From Crambe crambe (Eukaryota; Porifera; Demospongiae; Poecilosclerida; Crambeidae): a DNA stretch of 64,000 nt. This document shows positions 25,601 through 36,000 of the stretch, piece by piece. The notes under the pieces were generated by a model. That model saw nothing but the letters and a program-made list of their open reading frames with translations. It had not been told where the DNA came from and did not search any database. Location of the stretch: assembly GCA_963924555.1 (NCBI GenBank), contig OZ004582.1, positions 4,402,001 to 4,466,000 on the forward strand. The letters run 5' to 3'. The position numbers and the translations under genes were made by a program. Numbering within the stretch: position 1 is the first letter of the stretch; each line of letters starts with the position of its first letter.

Positions 25601-26409
25601 CCATTTATCCACTTGCAGCAGTAGTGATGTTTTTTGGTGTGGATATCAGGAAATGGACAAAGAGGCAAAGAAGAAGAGCAGCAGACATCAGTAGAAGAGT
25701 TGTTAGCATTTATAGAAGGAGGTGAATGTGAAGAAGGGGAGCAGAATACTAGTTCTAAAGCATCCAAGCGTCAGAAGAAGAAACAGAAGAAGGTATGACG
25801 TGCATTTAAGATGTAAAACTATTTTCTGGTAGCTTGCATTAATACTAATACTTCCTTTTCATTAGCAACAGACTTCTAATTTCCATGGTAACGAAGGAAG
25901 AAACCTTAATGACAGAGTTACAACACCTGACCACTTCCTTTTCCATCATTTGCATCAAGGAGGATCAGCTGATGTTTTACTCAACAGCCTCATATCTGGA
26001 GATCATACCCGAAGAGGTATAAACTAGCTTTTAATTAGTTGTAGACCAGAGTCATGATTTTAATGTTTCATTCCTAGAGAAAACTATTAATGGTCCTCAT
26101 CTACATGAAAATTCACAGCACATCAATGAGGTACAGTGAATCTAGACACTAGTCTGAAAGTGAGTTTGCCTTCCCTCACTTCCCACCCAGGAATCTGCAG
26201 AACTCAACGGAGATGAATATGACAACGAGTTAGAAGAGTTCAAAAAGTGAGCGTATGGTTGCTGGTCAGATTATAGCCATTTGGTGGTATGCATGAAAAC
26301 CCTTCACCTCTTTTTTTCTAGGTTCTGTTTCGCAGATGCTCCTGCTGGTCCACGCATCAAGATGGCTATACCTTTGAAGATGAGTGACATTATGTCCAAG
26401 ATTAAATGA
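6187..26409 (+). CDS. FAM193A: FAM193 family protein (24 exons)
   Basis: Exons: 6187-6324, 11118-11228, 11918-12090, 12367-12651, 13294-13450, 17203-17390, 17497-17581, 17648-17772, 17832-17967, 18120-18228, 18335-18466, 18599-18804, 20657-20927, 23790-24053, 24304-24491, 24603-24780, 24876-25098, 25237-25417, 25480-25588, 25650-25792, 25866-26016, 26078-26130, 26191-26246, 26322-26409. They join without a phase conflict into 1250 codons including stop, matching human FAM193A (about 1265 residues). Features: a Lys-rich start; CxxC-containing segments in exons 2-3 ending CNCNACVAKR; an RYIALDREMEEI helix region (exons 6-7); DLFDDEGFSLSDINETVV; KPCQCSACVGAV (exon 15); His-rich HHHGSYHHCHY (exon 17); RRYCPCCYCELFGHN (exon 18); a coiled Lys/Glu stretch; SVEELLAFIEGGE (exon 20); and the C-terminal FAM193 motif FCFADAPAGPRIKMAIPLKM. 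Vertebrates have two paralogues; a sponge may have one, so the A suffix is provisional. The molecular role is poorly known; the Cys/His clusters suggest zinc binding. Exon 11 uses a weak donor (GAAG then GTTCAG), chosen because the stronger-looking site 51 bases later gives an immediate stop. Confidence 0.92.
6590..6835 (-). repeat. Dispersed CAGCCATTGCT-type repeat, single copy
   Basis: Reverse-orientation copy of the repeat that clusters at 21250-23650 and 51020-52010. Shared landmarks are CTTACATGC.CTCTAGA, TCTTCC, CTAGAGCC, TTCTCAGCCATTGCT and CAGTGAGGCCAGC. Lies in FAM193 intron 1. Confidence 0.6.
7817..8156. repeat. Foldback MITE family A, complete copy
   Basis: A near-perfect palindrome of about 340 bp: arms of roughly 150 bp running AACAAGTAAA, (A/T)-rich, AGTAGGGATGGCTAA, TTCAAAAAAGTTC, AGAGAGTGAACTTCAGTCAA, TACCAAACTACAAGCTAACT, then the loop around 7980-7990 and the same sequence inverted. 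Transcribed RNA would form a long hairpin. It is in FAM193 intron 1 and has no coding content. Confidence 0.93.
8423..8503 (+). repeat. Dispersed repeat, inverted copy at 19683-19772
   Basis: An 80-base block around AAAATGTCTGCCGTG, GGTCGAAAGCTAG, GGTTGGAAAATGACG and TTGAACACGTCGAG recurs in inverted orientation at about 19683-19772 in another FAM193 intron. Non-coding. Confidence 0.65.
8607..9210. mobile_element. TAGTCTGGC-type element with long inverted ends
   Basis: Both ends carry the same roughly 50-bp sequence in inverted orientation: TAGTCTGGCGGG, CGACCCCTGGTAAAAAATAG, GGGGTCTGGTGACA at the left, its complement at the right ending CCAGACTA. The element is about 600 bp. Its interior contains a second inverted-end fragment near 8895-8935, a CCAGGCC-type fragment near 8955, a C-rich run at 9104-9123, and a RecQ-like helicase scrap. 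Related ends bound elements at 43837-44556 and, more distantly, 53817-54344. Confidence 0.8.
8810..8925 (-). pseudogene. RecQ-type helicase fragment captured in element
   Basis: On the minus strand about 25 residues read FRDVFGILPTGYGKSLCYG, which is RecQ-family helicase motif I: Walker A GYGKS inside LPTGYGKSLCY. It is preceded by an AG acceptor-like site and soon runs out of frame similarity, so it is an isolated exon-sized scrap and not a functional helicase. It probably derives from a host RecQ gene or from a RecQ-like helicase in a larger transposon. Confidence 0.7.
9211..11117. other. FAM193 intron 1, right part, no gene found
   Basis: No exon-like frame with splice support. The block around 9815-9880 (CCAGGAACTCCACAAGCATA, GGGCCTAGGGATGAGGC) is similar to 545-600 in the ARNT intron, so it is another dispersed repeat of the CCCAGGC-end family. 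Confidence 0.5.
14361..14650. repeat. Foldback MITE family B, copy 1
   Basis: Palindrome of about 290 bp. Arm landmarks: AACAAGTAAGGGAAAAA, TAGGGATGACCATT, GGGTAGGGATGAAGGATGG, AAATGGGATCAATC, then loop, then the inverted arm ending in T-rich sequence. Its outer ends share the AACAAGTAA(A/G)GGAAA and TAGGGATG motifs with family A, so the two families probably use one transposase. In FAM193 intron 5. Confidence 0.9.
15012..15540 (+). pseudogene. hAT-type transposase N-terminus, plus-strand arm
   Basis: The forward copy of the sequence found inverted at 15800-16271. It starts GTGGCAACCAAG (the Met codon is mutated to GTG), encodes a Ser-rich stretch and KKRAVTKATVEK, and then loses frame. Later segments near 15290-15480 match the minus copy (MHKRAMQLLKKEQSS, FDVAHVIAKEGIAFVKA). 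Frame breaks and stops show it is dead. Confidence 0.75.
15800..16271 (-). pseudogene. hAT-type transposase N-terminus, minus-strand arm
   Basis: Reads from ATG at 16271 MATKQGAAPGDDSSS, through a TGA in place of the usual Trp after TVEK, then FLDHDKVLNTATWMKYH, SRNFSTAFIEGSANLRTSSF, RDHAKNNMHKQAMQLLKKEQ and on to about 15803. This is the N-terminal region of the ZBED/C17orf113-like hAT transposase-derived family, upstream of the catalytic core. With 15012-15540 it forms a head-to-head inverted pair in FAM193 intron 5. Confidence 0.78.
19336..19535. repeat. Foldback MITE family B, copy 2
   Basis: A shorter copy of the 14361-14650 palindrome with the same arms (AACAAGTAAGGAAAAAACA, GAGATGACCATTGCTC, GAAATGGGATCAATC) and a smaller loop. 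In FAM193 intron 12. Confidence 0.88.
21250..23650. repeat. Cluster of dispersed repeats with ACCAAGTAG ends
   Basis: At least three degenerate copies in FAM193 intron 13. Each runs from ATACCAAGTAGAAAA, through a GCTCTTA(C/T)ATGC.CTC block, TTCTCAGCCATTGCT(C)AGCAA, GTGAGGCCA, ACCCTTACCCAATACA, ATGAAAGCTTTATGCA and CTAGGCTTTAGTTGGTGCTT, to CTACTTGGTAT.GGTTGC. The first and last blocks are inverted versions of each other, which suggests short terminal inverted repeats, but a tRNA-derived SINE is not excluded. A (CA)n tract lies at 22627-22650. Confidence 0.65.
22627..22650. repeat. (CA)n microsatellite
   Basis: Twelve uninterrupted CA units followed by an A run. Intronic. Confidence 0.95.
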
Positions 26410-26539
26410 TAACCATTATTGTACTTCTTTTTTTTTGTCTTCAAAACCAGATCTTTGCTATTGTATGAAAATGTATTTATTCCCAGATTATTATTTTCAT
26501 GGTAAAGGAATATTAATGAAAAAGTTGTTTTATTTCATT
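26410..26539. other. Convergent 3' ends of FAM193 and BARD1
   Basis: Only 130 bp lie between the two stop codons. The minus strand has AATAAA near 26475-26480, close to the FAM193 stop, so the BARD1 3' UTR probably crosses most of the gap, and transcripts of the two genes could overlap in antisense. Confidence 0.65.
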
Positions 26540-29500
26540 TTAACAGCACTCTGATTTACTTTTACTTGATGACATTAACTTATAGTGAGTTAGACAATCC
26601 AGTATCCATGTAGCTGCCACTACTGCCACAACTGAGTCTTTACCTTTGCATAGTTCAATCCATTTTCTCTTCATTGGTGTGTCACCAGCAGTCGGATCAT
26701 ACACAATGAAGATGCTATGCAGGAAATCTCTTCCTGCATGATATGGACAAGTTGGAATATCTAAATGAATGCTTGATGAATTGGGTTCTCTGGATAATAT
26801 GACTCCCCCAGATAATTTCACTAAGAGAAGCAAGTCTTCCTTCGAAGGATTGGGGGGAGAATATTCCCCACAAAAAAAGAATGCACACCCATCAAATAAT
26901 CCTGGAGCCTGTAAGGAGAATATTATGATAAAGAGATGTGCAAACCAGAAACTAGGGTATGCTTGTTTAATATAATATGGGTGAGTGAACAAAGCATTGG
27001 TACCCTAAAAGTTCTTATACAAACAGCAATCTTTAGGTCTGAATTTTTCCCCCCAAGTAATAGGGAAGAATAGTGCCAAGGTGTCGCTATAAAATCTTTA
27101 CTAGTTAAACTGTGGAACCAGATATTACTACAGAGAAGATTTAGTGCATACTATACTAAGCTTTCACTATTATAAATCATCTCTAATAGGAGAGCATATT
27201 CCCTATAATAAGGTGTTTCTTATAGTAGCAGGCAGCATTTTAATCTTGTTCATCATTTAGGGATATACACTATGCATGCATGTTAAACTAAAGTATTGAA
27301 GTGCTAACCCGCACTCTAGGAGTGCTTAGCTAGTTTGCAGATAATTATTGAGCAGATCTCCAGGTATCTACTCAATTGGCATATGCAGAATTTTCCCCCC
27401 TTCATAGGTTTAGTATTTAATATTATAGTGTCTGGTTCCACAATTGATCATTTTTTGGCTAGTATTCTTGTAACAAGTTTCTGTTGGTGGTTACTGGAAG
27501 AGTTTATATATAAACTTACTGACTGGATTGTATACGTATTATATGGTTCCATTTACAATAGGTATGACAAGAGTACCTTTAGTAAAGCGTTTTCTCTCCC
27601 TTTCTTGCATACATCTGTCTGAATCATAGTGCCACCAACCATCACACTAGAGACTTCATAAGGCGTTTCATCAACCCAATCATTCTCTGCTACAGATTGA
27701 GTGATCCCTATCATAAAGTTCTTGAATAAATAAATAAACTTCTAGGGCAATGTGCAGTATTATTTTTTATAGCAAGCAAGTAGAGCAAGCCAGACCTCTT
27801 ACCCACCCACCCACCCGCATATGCGAAGGGGGAAAAGGAGTCTGGTCAAACTGAAAGAAGGTTTTGTTCACATTATGCCATGAAAATTGTGGTGGACATG
27901 TGCAGTATATAGGTCATTGTGCGTTACCATGACATCATTGAGAATTATCTTGATGCGCGCGAGTTTTCTAATCTGCATGCCTAAATCTGTATGTGACCTA
28001 TAATATTCCGCATGTTAAAAATTGTGTACTAGGTGCTGCGTATACGCGCGTGCTCTAAGAAAAATTGCTCTGACTATGCAGAACAACTTCAGACTATTGA
28101 GTTTGCTTAGACCTTTTGGAAGAGACTGTGCTTTAACTCCTTAGGTGAGTAATGTAAGTGGTACTAACCAGAGAGGCTGTAGAAATCAATAAAGCAATTA
28201 TAATTGGAGCATGTGCATTATGAACATGCAGGGTGCTACATAACAGCTGCATAAACAGGAGGCTGTATAATGCTTACTACAAGCACTCAGAAAGTGCCTA
28301 TGATCCACTTAGGCCTCTATGACCATTGTACCCAGGCTCGAAATTATGCAGAGGCGTCCTCTGCTTCTGCAAAAATTTTAGAGCCTGGGGACAAGGCTAC
28401 TATGACATATTATGCTCTAGCTGTTTGGATGAGTCATGACCCGAGCGAGAGTCAGATCACTCACTTCGCTCGCTCGCTGAATTATGATTACTGCATACCT
28501 AACTATTAATATGCATACATTCAAATCTGATAATCCAAAGTCCTTTTGCCACACCACAAAGGAATTTAAAGGTGCGTAAACAGGCTCCATTCTCTCCACA
28601 AGCTGTTATAATATGAGACACTGAAAGGGGAAAAATGGTGCTCAGTACTCATATATATAGCATAGAACTGATTAATCCACCTTCATTGTTAAATGAAGAT
28701 ACAACCTCAGCTTTCAATTCCTTAGCAAGCCTCATTAATGTTTTCTGAGAGGGGGGAAAATCTCTTGACAAGTATACTCATAAATGATATGAATACCTTC
28801 TGAATAAGATCAAGTCCAGTCCCTAACAATACCACTTTACTTTTGGTACCATTCAACTGAGGAGATGCCTATGAACATGTACAGAAATTGATTAACACCA
28901 GTCCTATGATAATTTTCATGAGTAAAAAATGTCAGATCCTATTATTAAAATGAAGAAAACATTATTTAAACTTACCTGCTTAGTTTTTGGTATGACAGAA
29001 TTTCGTTTAAACAAAGAAAAATTTGTGACTGTACGGTTCATTGACTCTGTCTGACACAAATCCTTAGGAGTAAAACCATACTTATTTCTGAAAGCAAACA
29101 AAAAAACAACACAGCTATCATGTGCCCATATCATTTATGAAGCTGTAAGATCACCCACGTTATAAGTAAATTCTGCTTGATATAAACAAACAATGTAACA
29201 GCATGGCCGCTTAAGATCTAGACTAACCTAATATTGATATCTGCTCCCTTTTCTAATAACAAAGTCACTACATCACAGTGTTGATTGGCAACTGCATCAT
29301 GAAGTGGTGTATCATTCTCATATCCTGGAATATTGACTAATGCTCCATAATCGAGCAGGGTAGAAACAACTTTTGAATGTCCGTGATTACAGGCTTCATG
29401 CTATGTATATAGAATGAGCAAAAAAGAAAAAAAAGTAATGCCTACAAGTTCTTTAAATACATAAGTGATTAACATCATACATACAAGAGGAGTCCAACCA

Positions 29501-32500
29501 GCATAATCCTTTACATTAGCATCAGCCCCAGCTTTCAATGCTTCTCTAATGAGCTTTTCATCACCCTATAATGTATATACGGTCAATTATCATACCTTTG
29601 ATAATTACAGCAACTACTCCTAGAACTGTACACGAGTTAAAACAGGTTTTTCAGTAACCCGTTAAAATGACCTTACTTGGTCATTACACTACAATCAAAC
29701 CTTTTTTGCAAGATGATGGAGTGGAGTTTCTCCTTTAGTGTTTCTTCTCTGACTAATTTTCATCTTAGAAGAAATGTGCACAGTTCCGCTTCTTTCCTCA
29801 ATCAGAGATGAAAATATATTCTCTAAAAATTTTGGTATTTAGTATCTAGATAGAATAATTGACAATATACTTGCACTGAATAGCTACATTTCAACTGCTA
29901 TATGGCTATAACACGGTCAACAGCACATGACAAGTATCAATTCACCTTTCTCACTGTTCATCATCTTTTCTTGATATCTTGAACTTGTGACAGGTGGAGC
30001 TTCCGAGTCAGAACTATGGGGTCGATGATCAGAATACCTAAAATTGGATATTCGTTTTTTATGTGCTGAAGTTGTTTGAGAATGTAATAATCGTTTTGAT
30101 GCCCTATTCTTCTTCAGTACAGTGTTGATGCAATTAGCTACGCCTGCTGCTTGCTTTAATTTAAGTTCTACTAAATTTATATCTGTGTTTGCCAAGTCAA
30201 TATTGATTTCAGGATGATCACTGGTCTCTGATGAAGATCTATAACGGGTATTATTCCTTGAAAGAGAATTTAACATTTTCCTAGATATTTCCTGATCACC
30301 AATCATAGTGTTCTCATCTCCCCAGACTTTTTTATTGTTGAATGATTCAAAAGGGATACTAGATGGTGATAGGGTAGGGATATCAGACCTACTAGGTGAC
30401 GAAAGGGTTTCGATATCACAGTTGAATATTGAAGATGGCAATGATATACACTTTCGGTCTCTTTGGAATACTTTGGCTTTCTTCTTTAATTTTAGTGAAG
30501 AATGAAGCTTGAATTGATCAAGTTTGGGTTGTGTGGTTTCTGCCGAAGGATTACTATCTGACCAAGAAGAACCCACAGACAGTTCTGATGTTGAACCAAT
30601 ATAATCGAAGAGCTTGCGACTACTACATAACAGATATCCACAATCAATATCTGATCTAGTTTGGAACGAATTTTGATTATCATTAGAAGATCTAATTGTC
30701 CGCTTTATATCAAGAAGAGCTCTGATCATATTGCTGAGTTGTCTATTTAAATAAACATCCTTGACCCAAGCTGGTACTTTACACTCGGGACATTCTGAAC
30801 CTCCACCACTAAGTGCTAGATGAATGCAATCACTATAAAAGAGAGATGTACAGTAGTTCATAATAGTGATATGTGAGAAAACCCCTTTTAGTCACTAAGT
30901 CTTATAGTACTAATAATCCTACTATGCTATGCATGAAAAACAACAACAAAGCAAACAAAGAACAAAACCAAAAACAACAACAAACAAACAACAATAACAA
31001 AAAACGCACTTGCAAAATGAATGGCCACATGTGCTCAGAGTAAAAGGTTCATGAAGGAGTTGATTGCTATTAAAAATAGAATAAGCTATTATATGTACGT
31101 GTTTAATGATAAAAGCTATTATGCACTAATTATGTTTAATAGAAATAGTACTTTCATGGATGTGAAACTCCTGATTATATAGAATTGATTAAAATGGTCA
31201 TTACAGTGCTTAATAATGGAGGTGTAGCTGCTGTTTGTGCCCTTCCATAGAGATTCGCATCAATCGTGGCTGACTATCGTTTGATAGCCGGTTATGTAAT
31301 CTAGTTTTATTAGTTTCATCTCAATACAGAAAATAGTAGGAGAATTAGCCAACAATGAGTCCTCAAAAAACAATAAAATTTTCTTTTGCACTCCGCGCAG
31401 GAGGGGACACATCCTCTTCCTGCACCCTCCTCCTCACTGTGGCCTAACACTCACATGATTGCCACAGATCCACTTCTCCCCCTCCCCCCAATGAAAAAAT
31501 CCTGTATGAAACCCTGTCTAGTTTGATTGATTAAGCATGCACGTGTATTGCACTGGTGTGCTCGATGGATAGTAACAGCTGCAGTATGGATTTTCAGCAC
31601 TACTTCAAGCCAGCTTCGTCTCTCCCTGACTGGAAGGGGCACCAAGGCTGCTAATAATGTGCCTCTTCTCTATAGCAAACTTTGTTACATCCCATGGCTT
31701 CAGTAGAGGACAGTCCATCACTGAGTAGAACAGCTAGTCCTCACCAGATCAGATTGTGGTTTATGTATAGGTTATTGCATGAAATGGAGGAGTTAGGAAC
31801 CTGAGAGCTGTTGCTAAATTACCAACTTAGACTACAGCTGGCTAAGTGCTATAGCCCTCAGTGCTTAGTGTATAATGGAGACACAATGAGTCATAAATAG
31901 GTGATTTTCACTGTACAGCTTATCAAACAATTCAAGTACAAATCAATGCAAAATATAATCATAATTCATAATAAGATTTGGAACAAGATAATGGATTATG
32001 CAAGGATGAAGTCACGTCACCTAGTCACTGCGCCAGGATTTGACTTCATTCTTGCATAATCTCATCCATTCTCTTGTTCCAATTCTTTCTCGATCAGTTA
32101 ACTAGTCATCCCTACATCACCTTGTGTTTCTTCTTTTAAATTCTCTTTGCAGGAGGTCATTAGTGCTGTATCGATAACCATCTCATTATAACTGCTTGCT
32201 ATGCCACTATTTTGTGATTACTTTTAGCAGGTGGTTAGTGATGTATATCTATAGCTTAAAAAAATTAAGTTGTAGTCTTGTCCTCAGGCCTGAGATGGTA
32301 GTGGGAGAGAGGCAAGGTAACTGTAGCTGAAGTACAAAACATCATCCTTGCTTCATGAAATTCATAGCTCTTGTGTTACAATGTTGGATCACAATAAAGC
32401 CTGGGAAGCAATTTAGTATTCAGTTCTAAATAGATATAGCTGAGCTGCTCAATCAGCCCACTTATTTTTATTTCTAAATAATGTGACCTCAGAAGTAATA

Positions 32501-34509
32501 TTTAGTTCACTCTTATCAAGCTCTAAGTGTTTTAATGAGCCTGCATGAGAATGATGCGAGCACTATGAGTGCACCAAGATCAGAGTGATCTAAACTATTT
32601 AGTGCTGATCACATGACTTGGGTCTAATCAACTCCAGTTAGCTCAGCACTAACCCAGAACATACTTATGACTCATTGAATCCAATAATTAATAATTAATT
32701 CCAGTTTGAAACCCAATGTAACTAAAGTCTATAAAGAAGACAATTAGCTCATTTACTGTAAGCACTACAGAAGTTCCTCGAAACATTTAGTGTACATAAA
32801 AGTGTGCTTTAAGAGATTTAAAGCACACTTTTCAGAGGATCTGATTGGTCACTAGTCATGTGACCAGCTCTAAAGCTTTTTTAGAATTTCGAGTCATGGC
32901 AACTAGTTATGCTTAATGGCATAGTCAACTGTACTAAGAAAGTGCTTTTTTCCCCCGAGTGAACTAGAGGCTAAACTGATAGGACGTGGACCTAGTCTGG
33001 TACAGATCTATATATAGAATATGGCCCAAATGCAGCCCAATTTTTCTCCAGATCGTGCCATCATGATTATGAATGAACCTGAAGAATGAGCTATTATTGT
33101 TTTTCTGTGTCGAGCCTTTCAGCCTCCAAGATTCTCCTGCCTGGTATTAAGTTCACTAACTAGTTGTGAAGTGAGGCTCATCTACAAAATATCTTTTATT
33201 GGGCGAGTGAAGTCTGCCCATTAACGAAATCAATCTTACTCTACAAAAATTTTCAATCTGTATGTAGGAAAATTTTCAATCTGTATGTAGGTACGTGTAT
33301 GTATATATTGGGGTCAAAGTTCAAATCACAAGTTTCATTCTATACACTCAAAGAAGACTATTTTGCATGCAATACGGTGACATCATCGGCTAACTGAGCA
33401 TGTATGCTCATCCTACAATGCTATTGCATTTCCCTAACCGGCCTAATAGTTGGTAGGTATTTCACATTGCTGCTCCAAGCTGATATACGTAGCTAGGCGG
33501 GAGTACAGAGCACTGTGAATAAATCGAACCGCTTATTTCAATGAGTGCCACTGATAATACACGATATTATTCTTACGCATGTAGGTAAATTAATTTTGTG
33601 TTTGACAGCATCTTTTTCTGACTGTTCCAGTACAGTACAATAAATTGTTGATCCTCTACACAGTAGAGATAACTATACCAAGGTTTTAGCTACAGCTACA
33701 CGCATCCACATTATGAAGTGGATGGTAATGGACGTTGCAGTGCGCTGTTCCAAGATTCCCTAAAACTGCAGTAATACCATTGATCATCATCATAATTAAT
33801 GTATAGTAAGAAACTTTTGAGGCCCAAAATGTTTGTTTTTCACGTATAAAAATTTCAGTGACAGCAATCCACACCTCAGGTTATAACTCTTCTTGATCAG
33901 GTCATTAACTCACACATATACCATGCACACAACATAGTGTACAAGCAAGTATTCAAGGGATATAAACATTTCCTACTATGAACTTTTTTGTGGGCATATC
34001 TACAGAGATCTGACTAGTGTGTTAACTTATTGTTTCAACTCCTCTACTAGAGACTGGTTATATCTCCTGTGCACTGTTCTACCAAGCTGACTAAGTATTA
34101 CTCCCCAGGACTCATGGGACGAGTCGTGTATTGGCTAGTCACCAGACTCTTGCGGTTGGCGCATGAGACTAGGAAAGGGTTTGGAGACAGCGATGTACAG
34201 TGCCAGTTCTTGTGGAATGCACTACCGCATCATATCATAGCTCAACAGTTATCAACTTAGATCTGCACTCAGCACTGTCCCCAGCTGGTAAAGGGTCAAC
34301 TACACAACGGCACTCAAGCCCAATATTCTGATGCATGGTAGCTGTCTAGACCAAGTAATTTAACATGGAGATACCAGTCCTATGATACTGCTGCTACACA
34401 ATAACTGTAGTTCGTTTCTGTGCACGTTACATAGATCTCCTCACCACATTGAGCATTGCAATTGACTCTCCAGTAGCACTACGGCCGAAGTAGTTGCAGA
34501 CCAGGACAT
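26540..34509 (-). CDS. BARD1: BARD1, BRCA1-associated RING domain protein
   Basis: RING/ankyrin/BRCT partner of BRCA1 in the nuclear ubiquitin ligase for histone H2A and homologous recombination. Exons (5' to 3'): 34445-34509, 31010-31066, 29946-30832, 29701-29822, 29485-29565, 29228-29400, 28976-29087, 28797-28868, 28681-28744, 28519-28620, 27577-27707, 26540-26908; all phases agree, giving 744 residues (human 777). The RING has all eight zinc ligands: C19, C22, C35, H37, C40, C43, C55, C58, followed by [17 protein letters not shown], the helix used for pairing with BRCA1. One 887-base exon encodes the disordered middle. Ankyrin repeats occupy about residues 358-475, with [25 protein letters not shown] and [10 protein letters not shown] nearly identical to human. 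Tandem BRCT domains span about 505-610 ([17 protein letters not shown]) and 623-735 ([16 protein letters not shown]). The first exon was found through its split Cys codon next to the divergent promoter; intron 1 is 3.4 kb. Confidence 0.96.
27111..27443. repeat. Possible MITE with TGTGGAACCAGA ends
   Basis: TGTGGAACCAGA near 27111 reappears inverted as TCTGGTTCCACA near 27432-27443, about 330 bp apart, within BARD1 intron 11. The interior is AT-rich with internal CTATAATA-type inverted pieces. No target duplication was seen. Confidence 0.4.
28327..28400. repeat. Short palindrome from CCCAGGCTC-end family
   Basis: GTACCCAGGCTCGAAATT and its degenerate complement AATTTTAGAGCCTGGGGAC bracket a small loop. 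These are the outer ends of the family seen at 52624-53169 and 60071-60604, here almost abutted, so the copy has lost its interior. In BARD1 intron 10, between the exons for the first and second BRCT domains. Confidence 0.7.
31067..34444. other. BARD1 intron 1, no gene found
   Basis: 3.4 kb without an exon-like frame. It contains the foldback at 31980-32080, a block near 31390-31450 (CTGCACCCTCC, CTGTGGCCTA) that resembles 10130-10170, and a 24-base direct repeat at about 33246-33292. Confidence 0.6.
31980..32080. repeat. Foldback element, third type
   Basis: GGAACAAGATAATGGATTA, GCAAGGATGAAGTCA at the left and the complement TGACTTCATTCTTGC, CCATTCTCTTGTTCC at the right form a roughly 100-bp palindrome with a short loop. 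A CATCCCTAC motif lies just outside, similar to families A and B. Confidence 0.85.
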
Positions 34510-34606
34510 TGCCGCCTTTGCGCTCTTCACCTAAGGTTAAAGTTCATTAGAGGTTTAAAGGTTATTACCATGGCAACTTAATCTTTGCAGCGCAGCCTAC
34601 AGTGCT
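34510..34606. promoter_or_regulatory. 97-bp divergent promoter with RFX X-box
   Basis: Between the start codons of BARD1 (minus) and the 349-residue gene (plus). At 34564-34577 the plus strand reads ATTACCATGGCAAC; its complement GTTGCCATGGTAAT matches the RFX X-box consensus (GTTGCCATGGYAAC) at 13 of 14 positions. RFX sites of this kind drive ciliary genes in animals, which hints at the role of the plus-strand gene (inference). With 97 bp in total, both genes must share this core. Confidence 0.75.
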
Positions 34607-35966
34607 ATGGATTATGAATGCGACCTTCGGCGCCTATTTCGTCCTCCTATTGATCATCTCTCCTCTACAGAACAACTATGTAGATTCAGACAGAGAGACA
34701 TGGTTCCTTCTCACTTGTACAGACTGGGACTTCGTCTTTTTACAGAAAAGGATAAAGTTTGTCGTCGAAGAGTGACAACATTAGAGGAAGGAGATCTCGA
34801 GATCAAGCAAGTCTATCCAGGAAAGCGCTACAGCTATGCCAACACTGCACATAAAGAAACAAGTGAGTTGCCAAAAATATTAAATATCATGCAGGCAAGG
34901 CTGGATATTTGTAATCCAATCAGAAGTTACATTTCTTGGCTTATATGCATATAAAAAGATCAGAGCTGAAATGATATATAGCTGCTAGCTATGTGATTAC
35001 TTTTTTTGTTGTTCATAATAATTTATGAAACAAACCACCGACGTTTCAGCCAGAATACTCCAGTGTGATACAAAAAATGTTCTTATATTATAGCTAAGCT
35101 CATTGCTGTAAATCAGGAAATTTTCGTTAGATAATAATTCATGTTTTGAAGTTAATTTGAGCTTACTTGTAATTAGCTTTTACCATACAAGGTAATTACA
35201 TCCCATTGCTATACTATTGCTATGTATTGTAACAAGTAAAGGAAAGGAGATTTACTAAATAAAAAGGAGAAGTAGGGATGGCTGTGTGTGGTTCCAAAAA
35301 GTTCAGCAACGAAAGAGTGAACTTCAGTCAAGTAACCCCATACCCATCACCAACATTACCAAACTATATGAATCCTACTTCACTCCCATGACGAGGGATG
35401 GAAGTAGGAATAGTGGCTCGTAGTTTGGTATTGGTGATGGGTAAGGGGTTACTTGACTGAAGTTTGTTGCTGAACTTTTTTGAACCACACCTACTTTTAT
35501 TTTTTATTTTTTCCTTTATGCAATTACTTTCATTGAGGACACTATTATTCCTTCAGATGATGATAGTAATGATGATATTTATGATGATTTTAAGCTAATG
35601 CGTTATAAAAAGTTATTGGCTGAACGTACTGCTCTTCGGACTTCTCTTAATGGTCTTGGAACAACTAGAAGATGGTTGCTATCTAAAACAAGGACTCCAT
35701 TAGAAGAGAGCCAGCTTGCTAAGCTGATTAATCCACAGGTATAATATTTAAGATCTGGGTTGTGTGAAAGATATGCGAGTCTGATTTATAATTGCCAAAT
35801 GTATAAAAAAATCCTGGCACAGCTCAAATGGTTGCCATTATACATTTGACCACAGCCTATGAAGGATTTGCATTCAGATAATAAGAATGCTCTATTTTCT
35901 CAATCTCATGTCATGTCAGCTCAGATTACAGTGAAATTTGTACACAGAGTTAAAGAGCACAATATT

Positions 35967-36000
<34 letters not shown>

